Shown: in pieces, positions 22,601-31,114 of the stretch
Position numbering within the stretch: position 1 is the first letter of the stretch
Layout of the letters: the number at the start of each line of letters is the position of its first letter
From: Acanthochromis polyacanthus
Lineage: Eukaryota > Chordata > Actinopteri > Pomacentridae
Assembly: GCF_021347895.1 (NCBI RefSeq)
Contig: NC_067113.1
Location: 38,851,474 to 38,915,473, forward strand
Length of the DNA: 64,000 nucleotides
Direction: 5' to 3'
Notes under the pieces: generated by a model
Seen by the model: the letters and a program-made list of their open reading frames with translations, nothing else
What the model was told of the DNA's origin: nothing
The model's database searches: none
Position numbers and translations under genes: made by a program

Positions 22601-25600
22601 TGTCTTTTAGTGCCTTGATTTTGGTCATTTTAGGTCTTGGTTTTGGTCATTTTAGGTCTTGTTTTGGTCGTTTTGTGTTTCTGTGTCTTTTTGTGCCTTG
22701 TTTTGGTCATTTTGGGACTGTGTGTCCTTCTTCACGCTGCTGCTTCTGAACTTCCAGCAGTACAAAGTTCACTTCCTCATTACTGTCCAATCAGAGGACT
22801 TCTCTCCGTGACTGATCCAATCAGGACGGACGGTGTTTGTGTTGTCGGTCTGTCAGGATGTGATTGATGCTCTGCAGCTCACACTTCATTATTTGTTGTC
22901 AAATCTGAACGTCGCTTTTGTTGTTTGGAAAAGTTTAGAGTTGAAAGAGTTTCTCAGAGAACTGATCAGGAATAGTTTTGATTACTGATCATTTTTAGGC
23001 AAAGATACAAAAAACCTGAGATGAAAAAACATTTGCAGTGGTTGTTTTGTCTCTTTGTGGGTTTTCTGCATCTGTCTGTGGTTGTTAATTTGACTTTGTG
23101 GTAGTTTTGGGGTTTTTTTATGTAATTTTATGTACTTTTGTTGCAATTTTTTCCTGTCTTTAGTGACTTTCAGGTCTTTTTTTGTCTTTTTGTGGTCATT
23201 TTGAGTTTCTTTGTGGTGGCTTTGTGTCATTTTGGGTGGGTGGGGGGTTGATTGTTTTGTGTGTATTTGTTGTAATTTTTAATATCCATTTTATGTCTGT
23301 GTGATCATCTTATATCTGTGGTTGTTTGTGTTTCTGTTGTCATTTTTTTGTCTTTTTCATGTTGTTTTGTGTCATACCGGGATCGTTTTGTAGATTTTTG
23401 AGGTCATGTTGTGTCTTTTACTCATTGTTTTTGTGCCTTTGTGGGGTCTTTTTGGTTTTCTGTGCCTCTGTGATTTTCTGTGGTGGTCTATGATTTTTGT
23501 AGTCATCTTGTGGGTCTTCATTAACCATTTTGTGTCTTTTGTGGTTATTTTGAGTGTATTTGCAGTTATTTTATATTTTCAGCAGTTCTTTTGTGTATTT
23601 TGTGAACATTTGTGTATTTTTGTTGTGAATTTTGAGTTTCTTTGTGGTCATTTTGTGTCTTTAATTGATTTTTTTTAAGTGCCTTTTTGGTGATTCTTTG
23701 CATTTTGTGGTCTTTCTGTGTGTTTTTTGTTTTCATTTGAGTGTCTTTGTAGTAATTTTGTGTCTTATGGTCATTTTAAGTGTTTGTGTGATCGTCTTAT
23801 ATTTGTTTGTGGTCGTTTTGCATCAGTTTGTCATTTCTAAATAATCTGTTTAGAATCGGTGCTGAACTTGAGGCATTTGAAGCCTTTTTGCACTAATATG
23901 TAAAATCATGTGTTCATTTTGTAAACATGGGGTATTAATGGTAGATTTATGGTTAAATTACCCCTGAGAGGTGACGTCGTGACAAAGTGAACCTGAAAAC
24001 AGCTTCTTTGAATGCGTCAGACCCTGAAACTGTCACAAATGAAAGCTGGATCCGGAGGAGAAGCTGCTGTTCTCCTGAATAAATGCCGCTAACGCTCCTC
24101 GTTGATCCCATTTATTCCGTTTATTACGGACCAAAGACACACGCATCGACACACACGCCTAATTGTATGCTCGGCCTGTTGGCATGGCAACCGCAATCAC
24201 CCATCAGCGCGGCCCACTTATGATGTCACCGGGCTGTGGCTGCGTGTGATTGGCCGGCTGATGAATGGATGCTGAGGGAGAGAGAGGACGGATAAACGAC
24301 AGAATAATAAACCCTCCAGATGATAAAAACACCAGAAACACATTTGTCTTTGGTCTCTGGGATTAGTTCTGATGGAAGGAAATATTCTCTCTGTTTTATT
24401 TTCTAAACACACAGCTGATTGATTCTGATGTTCAACGACAAGTTGGAGTAAAAGAAAAGAGACGAGCAGTGAAATGGAACATTACTTCCTTATTTATATA
24501 TTTATTTATATACAAACACTGCAGTCAACAGTTTACAGCTCAGTTAAACAGAGTACTGATAAAATACCGTCTTCACCTTTTTAACTGCAGCTAGAAACTG
24601 TTTTACTCTGTATCTCTTTGGATCTCTGTCTCTTTGAATCTGTGATTCTTTGAATATATGAAACTGACTCTTTAACTCAGTGACTCTTTGATTCTTTGAA
24701 TCTGTGACTTTTTTAACTGACATTTTAGTTCTTTGGCTCTTTGGATCTATGACTCTATGAACCTTTAACCCCTTAAGGAGGTGCCTCAAAAACAGGGCTC
24801 AGGGACTAAAAGGTTAAACCTGTGACTCTGAATGTAATTCTTTGACTCTGACTCTTTGACCCTTTGAGTCTTTAATTCTTTGGATCTATGACTCTGTGAA
24901 TCTTTAACCCTGTCACTCTTAGATTCGTTAAGTGTTTGACCCTTCGGATCTTTGACTCTTTGCATCTCTGACACTGTGCCTCTGTGGGTCTTTAATTCTT
25001 TAGAATCTTTGGTTTTATGACTTCATGAATCTTTAATCCTGTCATTCTTTAATTCTTTGACTGACTTTCTGATGTTTTGAATTTTGCACCCCTACTTTGT
25101 GACTCTTTAATTCTTTGACTCTTTGGATCTGTGACCCTGTGACTCATTGACTCTTTAATGCTTTGAATCTTTGGATTTATGACTCAGTGACTCCTTCATT
25201 TATTGACTGTGACTTTCTGACTTCGTGACTTTGTGGTTCTTTGATTCTTTGTCTCTGTGAATCTTTGATTCTTTAATGTTTTGGTTCTTGGACTGCTTGT
25301 ATAACTCACTGGGATTCTTTGACTCTGTGATTCTTGAACTCTTTGGATATTTGACCCTGTGATCCTTTGAATCTATGATTGTTGGGCTCTTTAGTTTTTG
25401 ACTCTTTGGTTCTTTGATTCTTTTACGCTTTTAATCTTTAACTTTTTCAGTCTGGTTCTTTGAATCTGTGACTGTAAATATTTCACTCTGACTCTGAATC
25501 TTTAATTCTTTGACTCTGATCAGACTTCCTTCTTACAGACGTGACCAAACCATTGGTTCCTTGACATGTCGTTGAAACAATTCTGTTTTTCCCCGAAAAG

Positions 25601-28449
25601 CTTTGATATTACATCTTTTTTTAGCCAAATGTTGCTAAAAAAGTTTCACGTCTACACTAATAAAAAGCCAAAACTGTACCTAGATCTAAGTTTTAACCCG
25701 GCTGTTGTACACCTGCGCCCCCTGCAGGTGAGACTGAACCTTATTACAACTAAAAGTCGAGCTCCAACTCTTCAGATTACAGCTTATTTAACAGAACTGA
25801 TATTGTTCTATGATGGAGGAACCCCCCTCCTCTTCCTCCAGTACCAATCACATCATCGCCATAGCAACCAGTTCATCCACGGTAACCAGCTGAGCACCAA
25901 TCAGCCTCCTGCCGCGTAAACCTGAGTGTGACAATGAGGTTATGTTTGGAACTAAACCAAATAGGAAGGTGACTCCCTTTAAGCCAATCAGAGTTAGACT
26001 CATGACCTCATTAAGGCGCCTCCTGCTGGGCATTTAAAGAGACGCAGCACTAAAGTGATGCAACGACCAACGTGAGACTGATGAGGAAAGAACACGAATA
26101 AACAGATTCATGGTCCGACAATAACTCCAATAATTCATGCAAAATCAAATCGTTAAGCAATGTTAATGAAAAGAAATCCATTTCGATTGTTTTTTGGGGG
26201 GATCTTAAGACGCCGCAGACAAGATGGTAGATGTGTAGAGTTGTTGCAAATGTTTGTATGATTTCTAAAAACAAACAAAAGCACCGATATTGCATCTTTT
26301 TGTGAAGATTTTGCGTCTTTCTCATGTTGGTTTTGGATGTTTGTGGTAATTTTGACTCTTTAGTGTTGGCGTTGTCTTTTATTGCCTCTTGATAGCAGCT
26401 TTTACGTCTGTTTTAAACCAGCAACACACAAAAAATCCTGAAGCAAAGTCTTTATGTCGCAAAGTTTTCTCTTGGTTGGTTGGTTGGTCGGTCAGTCGGT
26501 TGATTTTTGTGTGGATTTCACTGAAAAAATTGGTTTTATTTATTCATCCAGCTGCTGTTTCTGATTTTCACAGAGACGAAACAAGAATCTGAAGACTTAA
26601 CATCTGAGATGCTGTTAAATGTTGGCTTTTGAAGCTCTAGTGAACCTCCACTTTTAGATTTTCTTTCCTGAAGCCGTAAACGTTCTCGCAATGTTCTGGA
26701 TTCACTGACCTTCACATCTGAAAGTGTTGATAAAAATGTTGTGCATCAAGTTGATCTAAAACCTGAACCAGATTTTGTTTGCTTCCTGTTTATTTCTAGA
26801 AAGTGTCATTTCAGTATTTCTAAAGCTGCTTCCTGTTCCTCAGTGTTCCTACGTTCCGCCCTGTGAGAGGGACAACCAGAAGAACAAAGACAGCGTCCTG
26901 TGGTGGGAGGATTACTTCACCAGAGAGGTCAGCAGTCAGTCCTTCACCTGCTTCTTCAACCAGCAGAGGAGGTGAGGCGGCAGCTCCTATTTCCAGGTGT
27001 GATTGGGATAAATTGGAAACAGAAGAGGTGTGATGCTGTGAAATGAGCCGACAGATCGATGTCCACGCTCCTCAGCTTTCTGATTTATGACCTCTGAATC
27101 CAGACGTCTTCATCTCACAGCTCAGTTTATTGTTGCTGCTGCAGGAAAATAGCTGAAGTTATACTTACAGTTTCAGAGTCAGTTTGTACCATCTGTTTAA
27201 AGAGTACAGATAAAAAAACAGCCTCATGACAAACTCTGGTGTTTGTATAGCAGCGTTTATTCTGTGATTGTGTCCATTCTCAGCCATGATCACCCTGTGC
27301 CCGGCGCTGTAGTAGAGGACTTCATTCAGTGGTGCAAGTCGTCCTTCCTCACTATTAATGTTCAGAAAACCAAGGAAATGACGACTGATTTTAGGAAGTC
27401 CCGTCCAGTCATCCCTCCCCTGTCGATTAACGGTCAAACTGCGGAATCAGTTCAGCAGTATAGATGTCTTGGGATGATAATTGATGACAGGCTGTCCTTC
27501 CAGCATCAGGTTGATGATGTGTGCAAGAAAGTCAACCAGTGCTTGTATTTCCTTTGGAAGCTCAGGAATATAAAGGTTGAAACTAAGTTTATGTATGTTT
27601 TACTCATGCTTTATGGAGTCTGTCCTGACATTTGCTTTTATCTGCTGGTTTGGCTCAGTCAACCTTAAAAACTGAAACAGACTCCAAGGCATAGTCAAAA
27701 TGTGCAGAACAATTGTTGGCACTCCACTGACTGATATTTCTGTCCTACTGTATATAAAACTAGATCTTTAAAAAGGCAAAATTCATCCTGTCTGACCCTG
27801 GTCACCCTTTTGCTTCTGAATTCAGGGTGCTTCCATGTAGATGTGGGACAGACAGATTTAAAAAATCATGGGTCCCGTTGGCCTTCTTAATAATGAACGT
27901 TTTTTAACGCCTTTATAATGCACTTTGCATTGTGGTCACTTTAACTTTCTTTGGGTTTTATCTTTCTCTGTATCTTATTGCATTTTAATTGATTGCTGTT
28001 CCTGTTGTTTCTCTTGTGTATTTTATTGTTGCGTATTGCATTTTATTGTGCTGGATTGTTTGTTGTTTTTGCTGCTGGCTGCACCAAAAATTGCCCGCAG
28101 GGACAATAAAGATTTGACTTGACTTTATTAGTGTGTAGGATCCCCGGTAAAATACATGAAGGAAATAAGTCTAACATATTTTAAACTAAATAAAATACAA
28201 TATCAATTAGGCAAAATATATAAATACAAATAAAAGAAAAATATGCAACGTATACTACAGTGAATGTACATATCGCTATATATAATTACTATAAAAATAT
28301 ATAGTTATCATCATCAAAACTTTATTACAGACACAGGGTCCAAATAAAAAACAAAAAAAAAACAAAACAGACAACACACATAAGAAATGTCTAGAGCAGA
28401 GTTATGAAAACATAAGAGAAAGAATACATTATGTATATTTAAAACTAAC

Positions 28450-28484
<35 letters not shown>

Positions 28485-28852
28485 CAGAAATAAAATAGAA
28501 ATCTATAATATATATTAAACTGAGAAAAACATAAATAAGAAAAAATATATAAAACATATATATAAATATATATGTATAAAAGACAGAAAATATGTTTTTA
28601 AAACTATATATATATATATATGAAGAGTTCATTTGCAAAAACAACTCCGTTTTGATACATTTTCAGAAAACTCATTTTTTATTGTTTACTTGAGATAACA
28701 ACACTAATAATTTATTTTTTTCTCTATTTTTTCATGTATTTTTCTACTGAGTCAAATCCACTCAACTTCACTTTGATTTTCTCAAGTAAACAATAAAATA
28801 AAGTTTTTTGAAAATGTATCAAAACAGAGTTGTTTTTGCAAATGAACTCTTC

Positions 28853-28902
<50 letters not shown>

Positions 28903-30676
28903 ACACACCATGGTGCTGCCACCACCATGCTTCATCATGGTGCTGTTCAACTTAAAATTAAAGCAGATGTTTTACATTTAGGTAATCTTGCAGAAAGCTT
29001 TACTGCTGTTTTACACTTTAAGAAATTAAATTCATGAATTTTCTCTTTGGCAGACAAAAGAGAAAGTAAAGAGAAAGTGGAAGTAAAGTCCGAAGGGAAG
29101 TAGATGATCGAAGATTACACACTGAAAATAAACAGCAGTGACGTATAACAGCAGGTAGACCGATGGTTGAAGGAGCTGCTTTATTCAGGCCTTTTTAATT
29201 CTGTGACCAAAAACTGATGAGACAAAGAAAAAGTGCTTCATGGTGTCAGCTTAATCCTCCTGTTACTCTCAGATGGTGTTTAACTGTGACCTTGGCTGCT
29301 TTTATTTTTATCTTTGCAACAGAACGAGGAAATTGTGATGTGAAGGTCCGCTGGGAGCTGGTTGACGCCACAGATCAGCTCTTTGGAGAAAAACTGGAAC
29401 ACTCAAAAGGCTGTTTAAAAATACAGAAAAGACAGAGTTAGCCTTCATGTGGAGGGGTTTGTTTCAGAAGTAGCATTAAGGTTGCGTCTCGAAACTCTAA
29501 GTCAGTGGAAAAAAAAACGAAGTCAAACTGCTCCCTGGAAAACATTCAATTACTTTAGAAAGTCTGGAGTTAGCATTGTAATAAAACAGTCTCGCTAACG
29601 TTGCTGAGTTAATATTAGACTCGTAGCAGTTTAGCTTCACTAATGTTAACTTGCACACCGATGTTAGCTTAGGATTTGTGCTCTGCTAGCTGATATTATA
29701 TTGCAAATAGCTTAGCCATGTGTATGTTACATTAGCTTTGTGCTCAGGTAGTTGATGTTGGAATACAATTAGCTTGCTAATGTAGCTTAACTAGATTAAC
29801 TAGATTCTTGATTACAAGCAGCTTCATCATGCTAATACAGAGCTAAACTTTCATCCTATTAGGTGTTGAAGGACTAAGGTTGCTAAACAGTGCTAATGCT
29901 AATTTGACATTAGGCTTACCTGGTTCTCCACTACAAGTAATTTCAATAAATTTAAAATCTAGAAGATAAATTACTTGAATAACACAAGTATCCTTCATAT
30001 CATGATGCTGCCTCCACCGTGCTTCATAACATGATGCTGCCTCCACCGTGCTTCACATCATGATGCTGCCTCCACCGTGCTTCACATCATGATGCTGCCT
30101 CCACCATGCTTCATCATGATGCTGCTGCCACCATGCTTCACATCATGATGCTGCCACCACCATGCTTCACATCATGATGCTGCCTCCACCATGCTTCATA
30201 ACATGATGCTGCCAAATTCTGTTTTATTTACAGTTTATTTTCCTTCTTTGGCTGCAGGTTAATGAACTTCCCTCCCTCTCTAGTGAAACATGAGAAGTGT
30301 TCAGTTTGAGTTTCTAGTTACTGTTTTTATCTCTTCCTGTTTCAGACCCGATGACGTCTTGTGGCGTCGTTCCCACGACACCAGCGTCCTGCTGCACTGC
30401 GTCCTCTGGCCAATGGTGTCGCTGCTTCTGGGCACGCTCATTGTGCTCCTGACGGTTTGCGCCCGCTCACTGGCCGTTCGCGCCGAAGCCCTCCAGAAGA
30501 GGAAGTGTTCCTACGAGGTTTGCCAGGACCTGTCGGCCGCCATGCCTTCGGATCGCCGCGGCAACATGGCCAGAGACCCCCTGACGACAAACTCTGATGA
30601 CCCCGAGCTGTTGTCGCCGTCCAGGACCCTGCCGTTGTTTGCAGTGCCGATTCGGCGCCGAGACCGGGAACATTGA
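4458..30676 (+). CDS. kcnmb4: kcnmb4: BK channel beta-4 subunit (complete, 4 coding exons)
   Basis: Join 4458-4622, 10237-10407, 26844-26971, 30346-30676, giving 264 codons plus a stop. The product is the beta-4 accessory subunit of the large-conductance calcium- and voltage-activated potassium (BK) channel. In other vertebrates it slows gating and confers resistance to iberiotoxin/charybdotoxin, mainly in neurons. The topology seen fits the family: short cytoplasmic N terminus, TM1 near residues 19-40, a Cys-rich extracellular loop (Cys 54, 68, 72, 76, 84, 113, 119, 148), TM2 near 169-194, and a cytoplasmic tail. N-glycosylation sequons sit at Asn53 (NCT) and Asn90 (NNS), the positions known in mammals. 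All junctions keep frame with GT/AG borders. Odd: the mammalian protein ends at about residue 210, but this one runs 54 residues further. Beta-1 to beta-3 are excluded by near-identity to beta-4 in the N terminus and loop. Confidence 0.96.
7670..8170. mobile_element. Degraded copy of the TTAA foldback element seen at 58955-59415
   Basis: Phrases shared in order with the copy at 58955-59415 include AAAACTTCCACATTTTC, GGAAACTTAAA and GATTTTTTTCAGA, and both have a central inverted segment around CACTGGATTTTG. The terminal CCCTCNTG repeats and the TTAA flanks are not recognisable here. This is therefore an old, end-eroded, non-autonomous copy. Confidence 0.6.
9170..9600. repeat. GCTAGC-rich repeat, three copies
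   Basis: The phrase AGATTTTATTAGCTGTAGCT followed by variants of AGCCAGCTAGTTAAGCTAAT occurs near 9183, 9297 and 9541. The copies are separated by C/A-rich ACAAAATG-type minisatellite. The copies share order but differ in spacing, which suggests an eroded tandem repeat. Confidence 0.65.
10237..10407 (+). CDS. kcnmb4: kcnmb4 exon 2 (residues 56-112)
   Basis: Preceded by the acceptor CCTACAG and followed by GTAAAA. It is 57 codons long, phase 0 at both ends. It encodes the first half of the extracellular loop, including [15 protein letters not shown] and the sequon Asn90-Asn-Ser. Cys 68, 72, 76 and 84 lie here. These residues match beta-4 orthologs closely, including the spacing of the CX3CX3C group. 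Confidence 0.96.
10735..11100 (-). repeat. C/A-rich minisatellite, left arm of a palindromic pair
   Basis: Repeated words such as ACACAAAACAACCACAAA, i.e. the reverse complement of the TTTGTGGTTGTTTTGTGT family. Directly followed by the same family in the opposite orientation (11120-11490). His/Lys/Thr/Gln-rich frames on one strand and Cys/Phe/Val-rich frames on the other are artefacts. Confidence 0.75.
11120..11490 (+). repeat. T/G-rich minisatellite, right arm of a palindromic pair
   Basis: Repeats of TTTGTGGTTGTTTTGTGTCT and variants. Because the left neighbour at 10735-11100 carries the complement, single strands of this 750-bp block could fold into an imperfect hairpin. Confidence 0.75.
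11580..11830 (+). promoter_or_regulatory. GC-rich island with two X-box (RFX-type) motifs
   Basis: A GC- and CpG-richer patch inside an AT-rich intron. GTCTCCACGGCAAC (11714-11727) and GTCGCCACGGCAAC (11780-11793) both fit the X-box pattern GTNNCC-N2-GGNAAC bound by RFX factors. Two matches 66 bp apart in one strand orientation suggest a candidate enhancer. The 81-codon frame on the minus strand has no recognisable homology. Confidence 0.35.
12270..12625 (+). repeat. TTTTGTGTATTTTTATGATA minisatellite
   Basis: Degenerate T-rich units related to the TTTGTGG family, with TTTTATGATA as a local variant. Both strands stay open by chance (Phe/Val on plus, Lys/Thr/Gln on minus). Confidence 0.65.
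13340..13508 (+). repeat. TTTTAGACTGG-type repeat, left of an insertion
   Basis: Variants of GGTTTTAGAATGG and TTGGTTTTGGAGTTGG. The array is cut by the foldback element at 13509-14172 and resumes on its other side. Confidence 0.65.
13509..14172. mobile_element. Foldback element flanked by TTAA
   Basis: Both ends read TTAAAGGGGAACTTCG going inward (left end at 13509, right end at 14172 on the complement). The inverted arms are about 240-260 bp and cover most of the element. Shared landmarks are CTCCAGTATTTAGCCAGG, AGTATGGGGCAA and ACCTCCACATTACCTGG, each with its complement in the other arm. A unique centre of about 90 bp lies near 13790-13890. The TTAA at each end fits a piggyBac-type target site. 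There is no transposase frame, so this is a non-autonomous element. It sits inside the TTTTAGACTGG array, which dates it after that array. Confidence 0.8.
14173..15480 (+). repeat. Long TTTTAGACTGG/GACTTGGTTTT degenerate array
   Basis: About 1.3 kb of variants of GGTTTCAGACTGGTTTTGG with uneven spacing, continuing the array at 13340-13508. A run of 16 G lies at 15344-15359. The frames through it (Phe/Leu/Val/Trp-rich) are not genes. Confidence 0.65.
16190..16690. repeat. Degenerate repeat with CTAACC/GAGGACAT phrases
   Basis: Four imperfect units of roughly 110-140 bp each contain AGTCACCTAAACC-like, CTAACCTCAACC-like, CTTAACCCTGAAAT-like and GTGAGGACAT-like words in the same order. The CTAACCC-like words resemble telomeric repeats only superficially. 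Confidence 0.6.
16724..16740. repeat. (CA)n microsatellite
   Basis: About eight CA units after a G. A (GT)n run follows at 16799-16824. The two complementary dinucleotide runs are only 58 bp apart and could pair in single strands. Confidence 0.85.
16799..16824. repeat. (GT)n microsatellite
   Basis: Thirteen GT units without interruption, facing the (CA)n run at 16724-16740. Confidence 0.9.
17277..17630. mobile_element. Small non-autonomous DNA transposon with TAGCCTAGCCG ends
   Basis: The left end reads TAGCCTAGCCGTGCTAGAC. The right end carries the complement, GTCTAGCGCGGCTAGGCTA, with two mismatches in 19 bp. It is 354 bp long and without a coding frame. I could not identify an unambiguous target duplication, so the superfamily stays open. 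A second 3' fragment of the same family follows at 17770-17828. Confidence 0.65.
17770..17828. mobile_element. 3' fragment of the same element
   Basis: Shares CCCTGGCAGAGAATTAAATT and TTGCCGTGGGTT with the right end of the 17277-17630 element and ends in GCTAGGCTA. The left part is missing. Confidence 0.6.
17831..17888 (+). repeat. 19-bp tandem repeat, three copies
   Basis: The unit AAATGTAGCNTTAGAGGGT repeats three times with one variable base. A fourth unit (AAACGTAGCGTTAGAGGGT) lies beyond the solo LTR, starting at 18511, so the LTR split this array. Confidence 0.85.
17889..18506 (+). mobile_element. Solo LTR (618 bp) of a retrotransposon
   Basis: Begins TGTTACGGCC and ends ATCGTAACA, with the TG...CA ends and short TGTTACG/CGTAACA inverted repeat expected of an LTR. 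GGGT flanks both sides (17885-17888 and 18507-18510), fitting a 4-bp target duplication, although the host 19-bp array also contains that word. A polyadenylation signal AATAAA lies at 18429-18434. No internal gag/pol is present. I infer a Gypsy-like origin only from end structure and duplication length. Confidence 0.7.
18913..18998. mobile_element. 86-bp Tc1/mariner-type miniature inverted-repeat element
   Basis: Two perfectly complementary 30-bp arms (18913-18942 and 18969-18998) flank a 26-bp loop. Inside the flanking TA, the ends read CACCCCCTGTCAAAAG on both sides. TA-flanked ends of this form fit a Tc1/mariner terminal repeat pair left after deletion of the whole interior. Confidence 0.7.
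20840..21235 (+). repeat. TTTGTGGTTGTTTTGTGTCT minisatellite
   Basis: Same family as 11120-11490, moderately degenerate. The Lys/Thr/Gln-rich minus frame and Cys/Phe-rich plus frame are artefacts of the repeat. Confidence 0.7.
21690..21910. other. GC-rich patch without recognised gene
   Basis: Higher GC and CpG than its surroundings, with CCGCTGGAGCTCCAGGACCT and GCTGCCGCGCTCCCC-like words. Short frames exist on both strands but no family resemblance or splice support is seen. It could be a conserved non-coding element, which cannot be decided from one genome. Confidence 0.35.
22010..22718 (+). repeat. 21-bp TTTTGGTCATTTTAGGTCTT array
   Basis: About 30 copies of a 21-bp unit that alternates between CATTTTAGGTCTTG and CGTTTTGTGTCTTG forms, the cleanest array in intron 2. 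As 21 bp is seven codons, long open frames (FGHFRSC on plus, TKTRPKM on minus) run through it. They are repeat shadows. Confidence 0.9.
23035..23830 (+). repeat. Degenerate TTTTGTGTCTTTGTGGTCAT array
   Basis: About 800 bp of variants of TTTTGTGTCTTT, TGTGGTCATTTTG and TGTGGTTGTTTTG. It is more diverged than the arrays at 11120 or 22010. Confidence 0.65.
24178..24191 (+). promoter_or_regulatory. Possible X-box (RFX-type) motif
   Basis: GTTGGCATGGCAAC differs at one base from the palindromic X-box GTTGCCATGGCAAC. It sits in a GC-richer patch (24180-24300) of kcnmb4 intron 2. Confidence 0.3.
24590..25520 (+). repeat. CTTTGA/CTTTGG short-unit repeat (about 9-18 bp)
   Basis: Phrases such as GACTCTTTGAATCTGTGA and TTTGATTCTTTGAATCT recur for over 900 bp with many substitutions. 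The implied unit is NNTCTTTGA, often doubled. Minus-strand frames rich in Lys/Asp/Ser/Gln result from it. Confidence 0.75.
26844..26971 (+). CDS. kcnmb4: kcnmb4 exon 3 (residues 113-154 plus 2 nt)
   Basis: Acceptor TTCCTCAG, donor GTGAGG. It encodes [20 protein letters not shown] followed by [20 protein letters not shown] and QR: the second half of the extracellular loop with Cys113, Cys119 and Cys148. The exon ends two bases into the Arg155 codon, which exon 4 completes. Confidence 0.96.
27285..28130 (+). pseudogene. 3' fragment of an L2-like LINE (broken reverse transcriptase)
   Basis: The + strand frame around 27290-27660 encodes the end of a non-LTR reverse transcriptase and its following region: [20 protein letters not shown], then [20 protein letters not shown] and [13 protein letters not shown]. 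After that, frameshifts and stops break it, but C-terminal words such as SDPGHP can still be followed to about 27900. The copy ends at GGACAATAAAGATTTGACTT, a typical polyadenylation-like 3' terminus. The 5' half is missing, as is usual for 5'-truncated insertions. L2/Maui or a near relative is my best guess; the clade is not proven. Confidence 0.75.
28130..28620. repeat. AT-rich microsatellite region
   Basis: Mostly A/T with ATATATA phrases. A clean (GT)n run lies at 28455-28480 and a (TA)n tract just before 28620. No exon is seen. Confidence 0.7.
28621..28853. mobile_element. Miniature inverted-repeat element inserted in (TA)n
   Basis: Both ends read TGAAGAGTTCATTTGCAAAA going inward. The arms run about 80 bp with a few mismatches and indels, around a unique centre of about 70 bp. 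TA dinucleotides flank it on both sides, but the host is itself a (TA)n tract, so the target duplication cannot be proven. No coding frame. Confidence 0.75.
28854..28898. repeat. (TA)n microsatellite
   Basis: About 20 TA units with one AAA interruption, continuing the tract into which the preceding element inserted. Confidence 0.9.
29990..30215 (+). repeat. CATGATGCTGCCNCCACC minisatellite
   Basis: About eight units of 25-30 bp, each containing ATGATGCTGCC(T/A)CCACC(A/G) followed by TGCTTCA. The complement of the unit reads as codons for Lys-His-Gly-Gly-Gly-Ser-Ile-Met, a conserved stretch of Tc1 transposases. This suggests an origin from such a gene. A degraded copy lies at 28905-28945. Confidence 0.8.
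30346..30676 (+). CDS. kcnmb4: kcnmb4 exon 4 (last base of codon 155 to stop)
   Basis: Follows a strong polypyrimidine acceptor. The first base completes Arg155, then [20 protein letters not shown] leads into TM2 (about residues 169-194) and the basic tail [15 protein letters not shown]. Ser210 aligns with the C-terminal phospho-serine of mammalian beta-4, where that protein stops. Here the frame continues another 54 residues ([18 protein letters not shown]...) to TGA at 30674-30676. The extension is hydrophilic, with an acidic and proline/arginine-rich end and no further membrane helix. Confidence 0.93.
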
Positions 30677-31114
30677 AGCAGAACGGAAAGATTTTTTTTG
30701 GCGGCGTAAAATGCGAGGACGCCACCTGCTGGAGGAGTTTCTAGATCCGAGGTGTTGAAGAAGATGAAGGGAAACCTGTTGCCTTCAGCAGAAACACTGT
30801 AGACAAACGTCCTGAAACTATCGTATGAGTAGAATCTCCTGAGCTGCTGTTGAAGCGGTTCTGGTTGGGTTCTGATCGCTGGTTCCACTTTGAATCTGGT
30901 TTCTAGTCTTGAAAATTCCAGATTTATTCAGCTCCGGTGCTAAAGAATCTCTCATCAAATCTTCTGGTTAGTTTGTCAGCAGAAACCTTAAAGACGTGAA
31001 ACTGTCTTATCTGAGAAAACACTGACGAACAATGAGACTAAATAACCAATCAGTTCATCAGGAAAACAACCAACAGATTAATCCACCGTGTAAATAATCA
31101 ATAGTTCCATCCAA
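30677..31114 (+). other. kcnmb4: Probable start of kcnmb4 3' UTR
   Basis: Directly follows the stop codon. I find no AATAAA in the first kilobase; an ATTAAA occurs at 31623-31628. The 3' end is therefore not placed. No repeat or exon is seen in this stretch. Confidence 0.4.

Larger units (their letters stand above)
10408..26843 (+). other. kcnmb4: kcnmb4 intron 2 (16.4 kb)
   Basis: Donor GTAAAAAAC, acceptor TTCCTGTTCCTCAG. The intron is dominated by minisatellites and small DNA transposons, annotated separately, with a few GC-richer islands (about 11580-11830, 13020-13140, 21690-21910, 24180-24300). Stretches 12620-13330, 15480-16190, 19000-20840 and 25530-26843 hold no element or exon that I can recognise. 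Confidence 0.75.
26972..30345 (+). other. kcnmb4: kcnmb4 intron 3
   Basis: A 3.4 kb intron, donor GTGAGGCGG, acceptor CTCTTCCTGTTTCAG. It holds a LINE 3' fragment (27285-28130), AT-rich microsatellites (28130-28620), a miniature element (28621-28853) and a 28-bp-type minisatellite (29990-30215). From 28900 to 29990 no element or exon is recognised. Confidence 0.75.

Noticed and set aside
22114..22749. 158-169-residue frames rich in TKTRHKM or FGHFRSC
   Set aside because: They follow the 21-bp minisatellite (seven codons) and disappear at its borders.
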